Shown: one piece after another, positions 26,786-36,478 of the stretch | Layout: each line of letters starts with the position of its first letter | Numbering within the stretch: the first letter of the stretch is position 1 | The notes under the pieces: generated by a model | What the model saw: only the letters and a program-made list of their open reading frames with translations | Databases searched by the model: none | Told to the model about the DNA's origin: nothing | Program-made: the position numbers and the translations under genes | Assembly: GCF_000620305.1 (NCBI RefSeq) | Contig: NZ_KK211103.1 | Span: 62,001 to 126,000, forward strand | Direction of reading: 5' to 3' | DNA length: 64,000 bases | Source of the DNA: Desulfitibacter alkalitolerans DSM 16504 | GTDB taxonomy: Bacteria > Bacillota > DSM-16504 > Desulfitibacterales > Desulfitibacteraceae

Positions 26786-28013
26786 AAAATACCTCCTTTT
26801 TTGAAGGTAAAATTAACTTGACTTGAGTTTTCCCCCGTGTTCTAGCTAGTTTAACGCCAAAACCCAATCCAAAACAAAGTTGTAATCGGCTATGAACATT
26901 GATTAAACCAATGCAGTTTCTTTTGTTCATCTCTTCTACACATTCAGGGAAGCTCTCGATAAGTTCCTCAGGCATCCCCAGGCCGTTATCTTCAACAACA
27001 ATCTCAATCCGATCCTCTATACTCTTTCCAGTGATTAAAATATAACCATTTCCTGGTTTAGGCTCTATCCCATGGTTACAAGCATTTTCAACTAGAGGCT
27101 GAAGGGTTAAGTAGGGTAATTCAATCTCCATTAACCCCTTTTCGATATTAAACTTGTAATCCAACCTGTTTCCAAACCTGATCTTTTTTATATGTAAATA
27201 GTTTTCTACATTTCTTAGTTCTTCTTTTAGAGTAACAAGCTCTCCAGCCCTATCAAGGTTGTATCTCATGATTTCAGAAATAGAGTAAACCACATCCAGT
27301 GCCTTTTCATTTTGCTTTAAGGTAATCAAACCGGATAATGTATTTAATGTATTAAATAAAAAATGGGGCTGTATTTGTGCCTGAAGATTCTTTAGCTTTG
27401 CTAGACGAAGACTATTTTCTAGTTCTGTTTTTGTTTTAGCCTCCAAGATATCATCAATTTTTTCCATTAAATGCCCTTCTTGCTTTTTAGAACGGTATAT
27501 TAATTCAGTTATGTAGTTCACCACAAGCTGTATCAAATTAGAGACAGCAGTGCATTTCTCATGGGTTATTACTTTTATATCCTTGAATAATTTTACAAGT
27601 TTTTCAGAATTATAACCCAAATCTTTGGTAGCCGCCAGCATCTTTTCTATGGCTTTTTCATTGGGAGTTTGTAAATGTAATTGACAACATGTTATTGAAC
27701 CTAAAAATAAATCCTCAACTATTATTGGCATAGCCATGAGCAGCGCCCCAGTATGACATGGAGATATGGCAATCTGGCCTTTATTTGCAGAATGAAAACC
27801 TATTGTTGCATTAGATTCAATGCATCGTCTTAAACCCTTTTCTGTTGAACGTATGTACTTGCAGAATCCGTTAAAGTAGTCATGCTCAAATATAGGAAAA
27901 CCTAGATTGTCATTAATACCAATGGTAATATCCGTTGCTTTATTAAAGCTTTCAACAATTTGCATCATCTTATCATTTTCTATGAAATGTAAAAGCTCAG
28001 GTCTAGGCTTCAA
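26778..28013 (-). CDS. PocR-domain sensor histidine kinase (LytS/YesM-like)
   Basis: A 411-residue soluble kinase. Residues about 10-165 are a PocR sensory domain (TDITIGINDNLGFPIFEH, FCKYIRSTEKGLRRC, CHTGALLMAMPI), a family known to bind small organic ligands such as diols; several Cys residues are kept. A coiled segment leads to the kinase core with the phospho-His in QPHFLFNTLN, N-box LVENACNHG and G-box VEDNGLGMP. No membrane segment is seen, so the ligand is sensed in the cytoplasm. TTG at 28013 is chosen for its GGGGG site 8 bases upstream; TTG at 28028 lacks one. Pairs with the downstream regulator. Confidence 0.85.
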   Translation of the reverse strand: MKPRPELLHFIENDKMMQIVESFNKATDITIGINDNLGFPIFEHDYFNGFCKYIRSTEKGLRRCIESNATIGFHSANKGQIAISPCHTGALLMAMPIIVEDLFLGSITCCQLHLQTPNEKAIEKMLAATKDLGYNSEKLVKLFKDIKVITHEKCTAVSNLIQLVVNYITELIYRSKKQEGHLMEKIDDILEAKTKTELENSLRLAKLKNLQAQIQPHFLFNTLNTLSGLITLKQNEKALDVVYSISEIMRYNLDRAGELVTLKEELRNVENYLHIKKIRFGNRLDYKFNIEKGLMEIELPYLTLQPLVENACNHGIEPKPGNGYILITGKSIEDRIEIVVEDNGLGMPEELIESFPECVEEMNKRNCIGLINVHSRLQLCFGLGFGVKLARTRGKTQVKLILPSKKEVFYV

Positions 28014-28053
28014 TGTTAATACCCCCAATATTGTGCTAGTGGCAACTATACTC

Positions 28054-29247
28054 CTATTCCCAATTGAGCATTGTAGCTAGGTAAACCTGAGCTGCTTTTA
28101 AAAGCTCCTCAATTGCTACCCGTTCATTTTCCTTGTATGCATTGTCCTGCAGCTTTCCCGGTCCAAATATCATTCCTTCAATGCCCATTCTTTTATAAAT
28201 TGTACATTCTGCTGTTGCTATATAGCCTGAATATATGATAGGAACATCCACCATGGAGCATGACTTAACCATGGTTCTCACCAATTTATCATCGCTGCTT
28301 ATTTCCCAGGGTTCTCTTCTTTCTATTTCATTTATATCGGCATGAAAATCAGGTATATCCTTCTTTATTGTATCAAAAATAACCTTCATTTCTTTCCATA
28401 TATCATTATGTGTCTGCCCCGGAACTAACCTTACGTCAACATTAAGGGTACAATTGTCAGGGATAATACCGCTAGCCCCACCTCCATGAATCATTGTTGT
28501 CTGCCAAAAGGTTTCCCCCAAGCTTGGATGCTTTTTATGAGAAAAGGAATGGGTTTCCATTTCGTTCATTAATCTTAATGCTCTGTAAATGGCATTTGAA
28601 CCCGCGCTCTTAACTGAGGCATGTGCTGTCTGTCCATATACGGTTACTTCGGCCCACATCCGGCCTTTACTGCATATTTTTAATTCAAGATTGGTAGGCT
28701 CACAGCATACAGCCCTCTCAACATCAGCCAAAATGGGGTTCTCAATAAGCTTTTTTGCTCCTGTCATAAGGTTTTCCTCATCAACAGTGGCTGCTAAAAT
28801 AACATCTCCCTTGGGCTTTATATTAGACTCGTGAAGGGTACACAAGGCCACCATGGCAGCTGCAAGGCCACCCTTTGCATCTGCTGCACCCCTTCCATAA
28901 ATGTAGCCGTCATTGATTTGCCCAGCAAATGGATCAAACCTCCAGCGTTTAGCTTCATAAGAACTAACTGGTACCACGTCCATATGACTTGAAAATAAAA
29001 TAGGCCTTGCTTCACCTTTACCCCTTAACTTTGCAATAACGTTAAATCTTCCTGGCATTACTTTTTGAATCTCCGTCTTTATGCCTTTATGCTCCAAGTA
29101 ATTTTTAACGTATCTTCCAACCTTGCATTCAAGGCCGGGGGGGTTAACACTTGGTATTTGTATTAGATGTTGGGTAACATTAATCAACTCATCCAAACTT
29201 ATTGAGTCAATGGCTTTATTTATTTCATTATTTTCGTAATCATTCAT
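28054..29247 (-). CDS. M20 peptidase (ArgE/DapE/ACY1 family)
   Basis: A 397-residue zinc-dependent deacylase/peptidase. Ligands: SSHMDVVP (His), GRGAADAKGG (Asp), TVDEENLMTGA (catalytic Glu-Glu), CCEPTNLE and the C-terminal GPGKLQDNAYKENERV, where the usual His is replaced by a DNAY sequence. Start at 29247 follows AAGGAG; an upstream extension is rejected. It lies between the two-component genes and the broken aldehyde dehydrogenase. Substrate unknown; the loss of the usual GPG...AH His is worth noting. Confidence 0.8.
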   Translation of the reverse strand: MNDYENNEINKAIDSISLDELINVTQHLIQIPSVNPPGLECKVGRYVKNYLEHKGIKTEIQKVMPGRFNVIAKLRGKGEARPILFSSHMDVVPVSSYEAKRWRFDPFAGQINDGYIYGRGAADAKGGLAAAMVALCTLHESNIKPKGDVILAATVDEENLMTGAKKLIENPILADVERAVCCEPTNLELKICSKGRMWAEVTVYGQTAHASVKSAGSNAIYRALRLMNEMETHSFSHKKHPSLGETFWQTTMIHGGGASGIIPDNCTLNVDVRLVPGQTHNDIWKEMKVIFDTIKKDIPDFHADINEIERREPWEISSDDKLVRTMVKSCSMVDVPIIYSGYIATAECTIYKRMGIEGMIFGPGKLQDNAYKENERVAIEELLKAAQVYLATMLNWE

Positions 29248-29436
29248 GTTTAACTCCTTACTAAATTTTAAATGATACAAATTTAACTTGCTGATTTTTA
29301 TTTTATCAAAACTTACTGCCAATTACAAAGCAAAAAACCTTGGAAACCAATATACATAACAATTGGCCCATTTTGTGCGTGTACATAATACAGGTAAAAA
29401 GGACCAATCCATTAATTGCTTATTTTTTGTTAAAAA

Positions 29437-30301
29437 TTATTCACCACATTTTGCTACAGCTTTTATTTCTTTTAATGCCTTTTTATCCTCTTCACTGAAC
29501 CACTTTGTAGTTACGCATTTGACCTGGGTATAGAAAGCAATGCCATCCTTGCCCTTGGCATGGAGATCACCAAATAAAGATTCCTTGTGCCCAGAGAAGT
29601 GAAAACCAGGTGCCACTGCTGGTATGACCACATTTATGCCTATCATACCTCCATGAGTTCTAGTCACAAATTCTCTTGCGTAATGCCATTTTGAGTAAAT
29701 ATCACAGAGCCGTTGTCAAAGCGATTTGCATTAGCTATTTTCAAGCCTTCCTCAAAATTCTTAACTCTTTTCACACATAAAACAGGACCAAATATTTCCT
29801 CGTCACCAACACACATGCCAGGCTTAACGTGATCAAAAATGGTCGGTCCTATATAATACCCATTTCAAATCCTTCAACCGATGCACCCCTACCGTCTAAT
29901 ACCAACTCAACTCCTTGGGCTATACCCTTTTCAATCCAATCAGCCACAGATTTCTTTTGTTCCTCTGATATAACTGGTCCAAGCATAGTGCAATCTCTAT
30001 AAGCCGGTCCTATTTTTTTGTTCCTTGGCAAACCTGATTATATGCTCTATAAACTCATCTGCAATTTCTTCCTCCACACATACTACAGGTAGTGCCATAC
30101 ACCGCTGACCGGCTGCTCCAAAGGCAGAGACTACTATCCTGTGGGCTGTCAACTCGAGCTCACAATCCCTAAGTACAAGGGCATGGTTTTTGCCTCACAA
30201 AGGGCCTGAACCCTTTTGCCATAGGCAGCTGCTGTAGAGTATATATGCATTCCAACAGTTGTTGAGCCTACATAATTTTTATAGTTTTCATGAGTTTTCA
30301 T
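29437..30301 (-). pseudogene. Aldehyde dehydrogenase remnant (methylmalonate-semialdehyde type, MmsA-like)
   Basis: The C-terminal two thirds of a CoA-acylating-type aldehyde dehydrogenase can be read only by moving between frames. In order: VGSTTVGMHIYSTAAAYGKRVQAL, then KNHALVLRDCELE and AFGAAGQRCMALPVVC (catalytic Cys) in a second frame, RDCTMLGPVISEEQK in a third, EIFGPVLCVKRV, and the clean C-terminus TRTHGGMIGINV to KCGE. At least three frameshifts are present and the N-terminal cofactor half is missing. It sits directly after xsc and may once have oxidised sulfoacetaldehyde or acetaldehyde; this is inference. Confidence 0.8.
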
Positions 30302-30451
30302 AGTAAAATGCCTCCCTTACATAGTGAATAATGTAAATAATTAAAACAGAAACCACTCACTATTTAGAGGTATGATGACAAACATAGGGTATTCTTTTCC
30401 CTCAATGTTGTCTCGTCCTCATTATAATGAGTGGTTTAGATTATTAACTAC

Positions 30452-32188
30452 TTACCAATTTCTATGATCCAGTGCTGCATATTTTGGAAGGAAACGTGTT
30501 GGTAAAGCTAGAGCATCCTTTCTAAAGGGAGGTGCAAGCTGTGTTCCATCAACCATGAATTCTAATACTACTGGAACTTTTGCACTTGCAGTGAATGCTT
30601 CTTCTAATGCAGCTGGGATTTGCTCTGGTGTTTCAACTTTAATGCCCTTGCCTCCCATAACTTCTCCAAGTTTTGCCCAGCTTGGAGCTTTAATGTCAGC
30701 ACCTACAAATCTGTTATTGTAGAAGTCTACCTGGTTCTTCTTCTCTGCTGCCCATGCTCCATTGTTGAATACACAGGCGATTACGGGTAGGTTTTGTTCT
30801 ACTGCTGTCATAATTTCGTAGAAGCTCATTCCCCAAGCTCCATCTCCAACAATTGCTAATACTGGACTTTCTGGCTTTGCTAATTTTGCTCCTAATGCAG
30901 CTTGTAAAGCAAAACCTGTATTTCCAAAGGTTAAGCATGCCACATGGGTTTTTGGCTTTGTAAATCTCATGTAGCTGTTTGCTGTTGAAGATACGTTTCC
31001 AATGTCTGTTGTTACGATTGTATCTGCTGGTTTAAACTTTGCTATTTCATAAAGAGCTCTTCTTGGGTTAATTGGATTACCATCTTTCATTGCTAATTCA
31101 TAGATTTCTTTGTCCCAAGCTTCTTGCTTTTCTTTGATTTTAGCCATTCTTGCTTCATCTACTGATCTGTCTTCCTGGCTCTTTAAGATATTTAAAATTT
31201 CTTGTGCTGCGATTTTAGCGTCCCCTACTATTCCTACTTCTACTGGGTGTCTTCTTCCAATTTGTTTTGGATTAATGTCTATTTGAATTATCTTTTGTTC
31301 TCCTGTGAAGTATGTGGTGTCGTATTGTGGCAGTGTGCCAAATACTGATAGTCTTGTTCCTACTGCCAGGATTACATCTGCTTCTTTGATTGAATTCATT
31401 GCTGCTTTTGAACCCATATAGCCTATTGGGCCTACCCAGTATGGATTATCTGCTGGGAATGCATCATTGTGCAGATATGATACTGCTACTGGTGCTGTTA
31501 GGTATTTTGCTAGTTCTGCTACTACTTCTAAGGCTCCTGCGTCTACTGCACCTCTTCCTGATAGGATTACTGGATTTTTAGCTTCTGATAATACTTTTGC
31601 TGCCTGCTTTAAGATTTCTACATCAGGTATAAGCTTAGTTGTGGGACGATACTTTTCTGGTGGCAATATTTCATCTTCTAATTCACCATAAAAATAGTTT
31701 CTTGGTATGTCTAAGTACACTGGTCCTCTATCTGCATGCATTATTCTAAATGCTGTTCTTACACAATCTGCTGCTCTGCTTGGATGTGGAATGCCAAAGG
31801 ATGCTTTTGTAATTGGCTTAAAGATTGGCACCTGATCACATTCCTGGAAACCATCCCAACCGATTGTTGGTGTGCCAGCTGATGGGCCAAGTACTAGCAT
31901 AGGTGTATGGGCAAGGTTTGCTGTTGCCACACTAGTAACAAGGTTTGTAACTCCAGGGCCATTTTGTCCTATACATACTCCAACCTTACCTGATATTCTT
32001 CCATAAGCATCCATCATATGTCCTGCTGTATGCTCGTCTCTTACTGGTATAAATTTAATCCCTGCTGCTGGAAATAAGTCCAGCATGTCCATGAATGCTG
32101 ATCCTACTATACCAACACAATACTCTACTCCTTCAGCTAACAATTGTTCTACTATAGCTTCGCTAGGTGTCATTTTAACTTTTGCCAT
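30452..32188 (-). CDS. xsc: Sulfoacetaldehyde acetyltransferase
   Basis: Xsc is a thiamine-diphosphate enzyme that turns sulfoacetaldehyde plus phosphate into acetyl phosphate and sulfite. The 578-residue protein has the three TPP-enzyme domains: catalytic Glu in [26 protein letters not shown], and the TPP/Mg site GDGAWGMSF...[10 protein letters not shown]. Family-specific stretches include [45 protein letters not shown] and the end PFRKDAL. Acetolactate synthase is the alternative, but these Xsc-specific blocks and the adjoining tpa gene argue against it. It lies 56 bases after tpa. Confidence 0.9.
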   Translation of the reverse strand: MAKVKMTPSEAIVEQLLAEGVEYCVGIVGSAFMDMLDLFPAAGIKFIPVRDEHTAGHMMDAYGRISGKVGVCIGQNGPGVTNLVTSVATANLAHTPMLVLGPSAGTPTIGWDGFQECDQVPIFKPITKASFGIPHPSRAADCVRTAFRIMHADRGPVYLDIPRNYFYGELEDEILPPEKYRPTTKLIPDVEILKQAAKVLSEAKNPVILSGRGAVDAGALEVVAELAKYLTAPVAVSYLHNDAFPADNPYWVGPIGYMGSKAAMNSIKEADVILAVGTRLSVFGTLPQYDTTYFTGEQKIIQIDINPKQIGRRHPVEVGIVGDAKIAAQEILNILKSQEDRSVDEARMAKIKEKQEAWDKEIYELAMKDGNPINPRRALYEIAKFKPADTIVTTDIGNVSSTANSYMRFTKPKTHVACLTFGNTGFALQAALGAKLAKPESPVLAIVGDGAWGMSFYEIMTAVEQNLPVIACVFNNGAWAAEKKNQVDFYNNRFVGADIKAPSWAKLGEVMGGKGIKVETPEQIPAALEEAFTASAKVPVVLEFMVDGTQLAPPFRKDALALPTRFLPKYAALDHRNW

Positions 32189-32244
32189 TTTTTATTCCTC
32201 CTATGTTTATATGATTTTCTGACTTCTATACTATATACTTAACT

Positions 32245-33627
32245 TTAAACTGGATTCTTCTCCAATGCAATCTTAACTGCTCCTACAATCTTGTCTATTT
32301 CTTCTTTGGAAACTATCAGCATAGGTGCAAAGCCTAACACATTGTTTAAGTTTGGGACACTTCGGTTCATCTTTCCTATGAGTACACCTTCCGCCTTTGC
32401 TCCTGCTACTATCTTATTTAGATATGCTTCAGATACTGGGACCTTTGTAATTTTGTCCTCAACTAACTCGATTCCTGCAAAAAGCCCCTTTCCTCTTATA
32501 TCTCCCACCATTGGAAAACTTTCAAGCTCCTTTAAAGCACCAATAAAGTATTCTCCCATTTCCCTGGCTCTTTCACAGAGATTCTCACCTTCAATAATTT
32601 TGATATTTTCAAGGGCAGCAACTGCACAACCTGCACAACCACCATAGGTACTTATATCTCTAAAGTAAGCTAGTTTATCTGTTGGTTCATTGACAAACTG
32701 GTCAAATATTTCTTGTTTTGTCATTGTTGCTGAAATTGGCAGATAGGAGCTTGCCATTCCCTTTGCCATGGTGACAATGTCAGGGTCTACTTCAAAGTGC
32801 TCATGGCCAAACCATGTTCCTGTTCTAGCAAATCCATTTACTACTTCGTCCATAATTAACAATACTTCATACTTTTTACATATGTCCTGAACGATTTTAA
32901 AATACTCGTCTACTGGTACAATGATACCTCCACCTGCAGTAATGGGTTCAACAATATATGCTGCGACTGTATCAGGACCCTCTTTTTTGATAGTCTCTTC
33001 TAATGCATATGCACATTCAAGACTACATCCTGGATAAGTCTTACCAAAATGGCATCTATAGCAGAGTGCATGAGGAATTTCAACAAAGCCAGGAACTAAT
33101 GGACCATACATGGCTCTTCTTTCATCTTGACCTGTAGCACTTAATGCAGCTATTGTAGTTCCATGGTAATCTCTATTGCGGTAAATTATCTTGTACTTAT
33201 CCTTATCATTGTATTTTAGTCTGAAATACTGTCTGCTCATTTTAAAGGCTTTTTCGTTAGCCTCTGAACCACTATTTGATAAGAAAACCTTCTGTAGTCT
33301 TGGTAATAAATCAGTTAATTTTTTAGCAAGTTTGATAGTAGGAATGTTTCCCAGTGCTAATGCATAATAGGGCATCTGTTTAAGCTGCTCATATACTGCT
33401 TCAGCAATACTGTCTCTTCCATACCCAACGTTTACGCACCATACTCCCCCTGAGACTGCATCTAGATACTCCCTGCCTGTATGATCCTTTAACATACACC
33501 CTTTCCCTTCAACCATAATTGGGGGAGCTTGATCTTTAAAAACACTATGCTGAGTCAAATGGTGCCAAAGGTGTTCTATATCCTGCTGTTCCAGTTCTCT
33601 GAAATCTACTTTAGTTTTACTATCCAC
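32245..33627 (-). CDS. tpa: Taurine:pyruvate aminotransferase
   Basis: A class III PLP transaminase (460 residues) that converts taurine and pyruvate to sulfoacetaldehyde and alanine. Tpa-type blocks: LWHHLTQH near the N-terminus, DAVSGGVWCVNVGYGR, LSNSGSEANEKAFK, CYRCHFGKTYPGCSLECAYALE, DEVVNGFARTG, and the PLP lysine in TMAKGMASSYLPI. GTG at 33627 is the start (AAGGAGG 8 bases ahead). With xsc it gives a complete taurine-to-acetyl-phosphate route, as known in taurine-fermenting and taurine-respiring anaerobes. It follows the three-box element shared with pntA. Confidence 0.9.
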   Translation of the reverse strand: MDSKTKVDFRELEQQDIEHLWHHLTQHSVFKDQAPPIMVEGKGCMLKDHTGREYLDAVSGGVWCVNVGYGRDSIAEAVYEQLKQMPYYALALGNIPTIKLAKKLTDLLPRLQKVFLSNSGSEANEKAFKMSRQYFRLKYNDKDKYKIIYRNRDYHGTTIAALSATGQDERRAMYGPLVPGFVEIPHALCYRCHFGKTYPGCSLECAYALEETIKKEGPDTVAAYIVEPITAGGGIIVPVDEYFKIVQDICKKYEVLLIMDEVVNGFARTGTWFGHEHFEVDPDIVTMAKGMASSYLPISATMTKQEIFDQFVNEPTDKLAYFRDISTYGGCAGCAVAALENIKIIEGENLCERAREMGEYFIGALKELESFPMVGDIRGKGLFAGIELVEDKITKVPVSEAYLNKIVAGAKAEGVLIGKMNRSVPNLNNVLGFAPMLIVSKEEIDKIVGAVKIALEKNPV

Positions 33628-33693
33628 CTTAATTACCTCCTTGATAAATTTACAGTACAAAATTCATAACCTTAAAAAAAGCTTAACATTAAG

Positions 33694-33774
33694 CATATGG
33701 ATAGTATTAATAAAATTATTAAATGGGCTTGCTAAATCTATGGATATTAAACTTTTTTATAAAATCTTTAGATA
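33694..33774 (-). promoter_or_regulatory. Three-box operator upstream of tpa, shared with pntA
   Basis: CATATGGATA (33694), TCTATGGATA (33737) and TCTTTAGATA (33765) repeat the arrangement seen upstream of pntA with identical 43- and 28-base spacings, embedded in conserved sequence. The last box lies about 140 bases before the tpa start. Confidence 0.75.
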
Positions 33775-33989
33775 AATTGTAAGATTATTTTGATTCTCTA
33801 GCTTATTCAAATAAATATCACACTTGCTAGCAGCCTATTAGCCAGTTAATTATTTTATAGAAGAAAATCAACAGTTTAATGTAGACACTAGCCGTTATTA
33901 ATTTCAAATAATGTTTAATTGCCAGTAAGGTTAGCTATCAAAAGCCTAGTAATGCTAAGTTCTCTACTGTAGACATTATTGATTACCTG

Positions 33990-34492
33990 GTTGACGCAAT
34001 TATTTTAGGTACGGGAGAAACATTAGATACAGGGAAAAACTGTTTTGGGATGAAGAAAGAATAAGTCAATAGGAGCAGTTTGATGGCTATTATGCCATAA
34101 TAACCAGTGAACTAGATGAGTCTAATAATCAGAAATATATAGAGGACTTTGGAGAATAGAAGAATCATTTAAAATAACAAAAAGCAACTTGGATGCAAGA
34201 CCTGTCTATCTTACAAGAATGGATCACATTAATGCGCATTTTTTAATTTGCTTTATAGCTTTAGTAACTGCAAGGGTTGTTGAAATCCGCTTACATAACA
34301 AATACTCCATAGAAAAAATCCATAATTCTTTACGCTCTGTTTCTTGTAGTCATATAGATTTAACCATTATCTCTTTGATTATGCTGATGAGGATATGATG
34401 ACATATGACGTTTTTAATCTTAATATTGGACAAAAAATTATAACTCTTAGTGATATGAAAAAATTTTTAAAATGGTTAAAAACGTTGATTTA
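33990..34492 (+). pseudogene. IS1634-like transposase remnant
   Basis: Switching frame twice gives DGYYAIITSELDESNNQ, then RGLWRIEESFKITKSNLDARPVYL (holding the catalytic Glu region) and HINAHFLICFIALV, YSIEKI, and a third piece SHIDLNHYLFDYADE to LSDMKKFLKWL. This is the C-terminal third of an IS1634/IS4-superfamily transposase with stops and frameshifts. The N-terminal part is gone. The DNA up to 34690 is AT-rich debris without genes. Confidence 0.75.
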
Positions 34493-34724
34493 GTACTACA
34501 ACTTTATGGCAAAAATAAAATCAATAGAAGCTTTCATTTTAAAGGCTTTATGGATATTTTTATTGGTTTTTGCTTCTGAAGAGTAGGATAATAAATATAG
34601 CTCACTTACAGTATTAATCTCAACAATAAGAACGTCTTATCAACTATATTCATGGCACATTAGATATGTGCTATATTGATATATTGAAAGGAACGTTTTA
34701 TTTAGCCTAACAAAAACCGCCCAT

Positions 34725-35342
34725 TTAATTAGGACGGTAATTTATATCTGTTGAGGATAAAGTTGTGTTTGAAATAATGGACCTTGCAATACTGGCTTTA
34801 GCTTTATCGTAAGTTTCAAAAAGCTCTTGCGCACGATCTGGATTAGCATACACCTTCCAGTATCTGCACATAAGGCTGTTCTTGCCTTCATTTTTTATAA
34901 AACCCTGAATATCCTCAATGGGATAACCAAGAAATATGCCTACTTCATCGGGACATGAACAGGAGAACCTCTCTCTCAAAAGCTGAAGCTTTTCTTCTAA
35001 TGTCATATGGCCTTCATATCCTAAACCATCTAAAAAAACCTGACTACTGGGCTTTGACAGATACCATTCAAGAAGTTCTTTTTTATAAAACAGAACTATT
35101 AAACTTTCAAATTTTTCCCTGAGTTCAATATATTCAAGATCAAACTCTTTACAAATTTCATCTTTATAAAATTTCCACAGCTCTATACGGTTTTTTCTGC
35201 CAATGGTAAAATTTATTAAGGAGGCGGGTTTTAAACCTTTTACAGTGGGAGCAGCATTATAGGCTATCATAGCTGAAATATAATTCTTTCCTTCTAGACT
35301 ATTTGCTGTTTTCACATACTGATGCTTGATATACTTATCCAT
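34725..35342 (-). CDS. DUF3793 family protein (intact copy 2)
   Basis: A 205-residue protein of the DUF3793 family of anaerobic Firmicutes. Typical parts: AYNAAPTVKGLKPASLINF at the N-terminus (the family usually has a Cys-Ala-Pro-Thr here), LLEWYLSKPSSQVFLDGLGY, CPDEVGIFLGYPIEDIQGFIKNEGKN and YWKVYANPDRAQELFETYDKA. Function unknown; DUF3793 genes often lie with iron-responsive flavodoxin genes. A Fur-like box about 230 bases upstream supports iron control here. A damaged near-identical copy lies at 6115-6576. Confidence 0.85.
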   Translation of the reverse strand: MDKYIKHQYVKTANSLEGKNYISAMIAYNAAPTVKGLKPASLINFTIGRKNRIELWKFYKDEICKEFDLEYIELREKFESLIVLFYKKELLEWYLSKPSSQVFLDGLGYEGHMTLEEKLQLLRERFSCSCPDEVGIFLGYPIEDIQGFIKNEGKNSLMCRYWKVYANPDRAQELFETYDKAKASIARSIISNTTLSSTDINYRPN

Positions 35343-35374
35343 GCTAAATACCCCTTAGAATTTTTAATAGAAAA

Positions 35375-35425
35375 CTTGGCTTTCGCCAAGCCTTTTGGCG
35401 CCAGCGAAAGCCTTAGTTGCACTTA
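35375..35425. repeat. Hairpin element A (ACTTGG...CCTTAG type), copy 1
   Basis: GGCTTTCGC (35378-35386) pairs with GCGAAAGCC (35404-35412), with an alternative inner stem CGCCAA/TTGGCG. It is flanked by ACTTGG and CCTTAGTTGCACTTAT. The same flanks enclose a different hairpin at 49546-49600. Confidence 0.55.
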
Positions 35426-35572
35426 TACTTTCTGATAGTGTAAAATATATTTGTTCCTGTTCATTAGTATTTTCATCCCTGGTTATTCTTAATAAACATA
35501 AACTAAGTTTTTGATTTCCTATGTTCTGGTAACAAATACCTAATAAAACTAATAACTAAAACTATTATAAAT

Positions 35573-35591
35573 GATAACGATTTTCATTGTC
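35573..35591. promoter_or_regulatory. Fur-like iron box
   Basis: GATAACGATTTTCATTGTC matches the classical 19-bp Fur box at 15 of 19 positions by eye. It lies upstream of the DUF3793 gene (minus) and 84 bases before the AbrB gene (plus). Confidence 0.55.
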
Positions 35592-35674
35592 AATTATTTT
35601 TTAGTTAAAGAGGCATTAATCCCAAAGTAATCTTATATAATTTTGTTTTACTTAAAAAGGAGGTAATACAATTA

Positions 35675-35929
35675 ATGAAAAGGAGAATTAGTTCTGTTAC
35701 TAAAAAGGGACAGGTCACTATTCCTCAAGTTGTAAGAGAAAAGTTGGAGATAAATTATGGAGATAAAGTTGAGTTCATCATTGATGGTAATAACCAAGTA
35801 AAGATTAGGCCCATTAAGACAAATCTTGAGAATATCTATGGTGTATTAAAAGACAAAAACGTTACTGAACTTGCTATACTTAAGACAGTCTTTACAATGC
35901 TTAAAAACCTGCCCAAGGGGGATATCTAG
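35675..35929 (+). CDS. AbrB/MazE-type DNA-binding protein
   Basis: An 84-residue protein with a SpoVT-AbrB swapped-hairpin domain at residues 1-47 (VTKKGQVTIPQVVREKLEINYGDKVEFII). Such proteins are antitoxins or transition-state regulators. The start has GGAGGT 10 bases ahead. No toxin gene follows, so it is an orphan or regulates something else. It lies at the junction between the decayed mobile region and the metallophore-like operon. Confidence 0.85.
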   Translation: MKRRISSVTKKGQVTIPQVVREKLEINYGDKVEFIIDGNNQVKIRPIKTNLENIYGVLKDKNVTELAILKTVFTMLKNLPKGDI

Positions 35930-35967
35930 TCCACAAACACATATTATAAACTAGTATTAAGTTAAAT

Positions 35968-36459
35968 TTAACCATAGATTTCACCTGATAACCTAGAATA
36001 TATTCTGGTTCCTGAACTTACTGTACTGCAAAGGTGTTCAAATATTTGCTCCTGGGGATGAGCCTGTTTGGCAACATGGATAACTGAATAGTCCTTTGTA
36101 TCAACTAGCCTTCCATCCTCATGCTCCACCTTAATACAGTCGGACATGCCCAATGTATTCACTAATCTTCGTGCAGCTTCAACAGATTTTATATCATTGT
36201 CAATCACCTTAACCTCTGCACCTGTCATGCAAACTATTTCCATAGCTGTACATGGCAGAGGACCACCGCCTATAAATAAGACTTTATCCTTATCTGTTAT
36301 TTTACATATTTCAACCTCTTTTTTAACTAAATATCTATAATACACTCTAAAGATAATAACCATAATAGGCAGCCTACTGACTGCTTTTTCGGTTTGCTTT
36401 GTTATTTCGGTCACCAAAGACATAGCTTTCACCGTCCATTTACTAGCAAGTGGTGCCAT
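35968..36459 (-). CDS. Nicotianamine-synthase-like SAM-dependent protein
   Basis: A 163-residue protein with a Rossmann SAM-binding core. VLFIGGGPLPCTAMEI at 60-75 matches the GxGPLPxT motif typical of nicotianamine synthases (including CntL of staphylopine synthesis), which move the aminobutyrate part of SAM onto an amine; AEVKVIDNDIKSVEAARRLV gives the acidic residue for the SAM ribose. Typical family members are longer (about 270), so it is short at both ends. A plain methyltransferase is the alternative. It is the last gene of the riboswitch-headed run and starts 19 bases after the EamA gene. No strong ribosome site at 36459; ATG at 36423 is a possible later start. Confidence 0.5.
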   Translation of the reverse strand: MAPLASKWTVKAMSLVTEITKQTEKAVSRLPIMVIIFRVYYRYLVKKEVEICKITDKDKVLFIGGGPLPCTAMEIVCMTGAEVKVIDNDIKSVEAARRLVNTLGMSDCIKVEHEDGRLVDTKDYSVIHVAKQAHPQEQIFEHLCSTVSSGTRIYSRLSGEIYG

Positions 36460-36478
36460 TTATAAGAAGTTATAAAAA

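Noticed and set aside
29849-30240. In-frame stops in the aldehyde dehydrogenase as possible selenocysteine codons
   Set aside because: The breaks are frameshifts that move between reading frames, and the catalytic Cys codon is a normal TGT.
30452-32188. Acetolactate synthase
   Set aside because: The Xsc-specific blocks and adjacent tpa gene favour sulfoacetaldehyde acetyltransferase; no small regulatory subunit or ilv genes are near.
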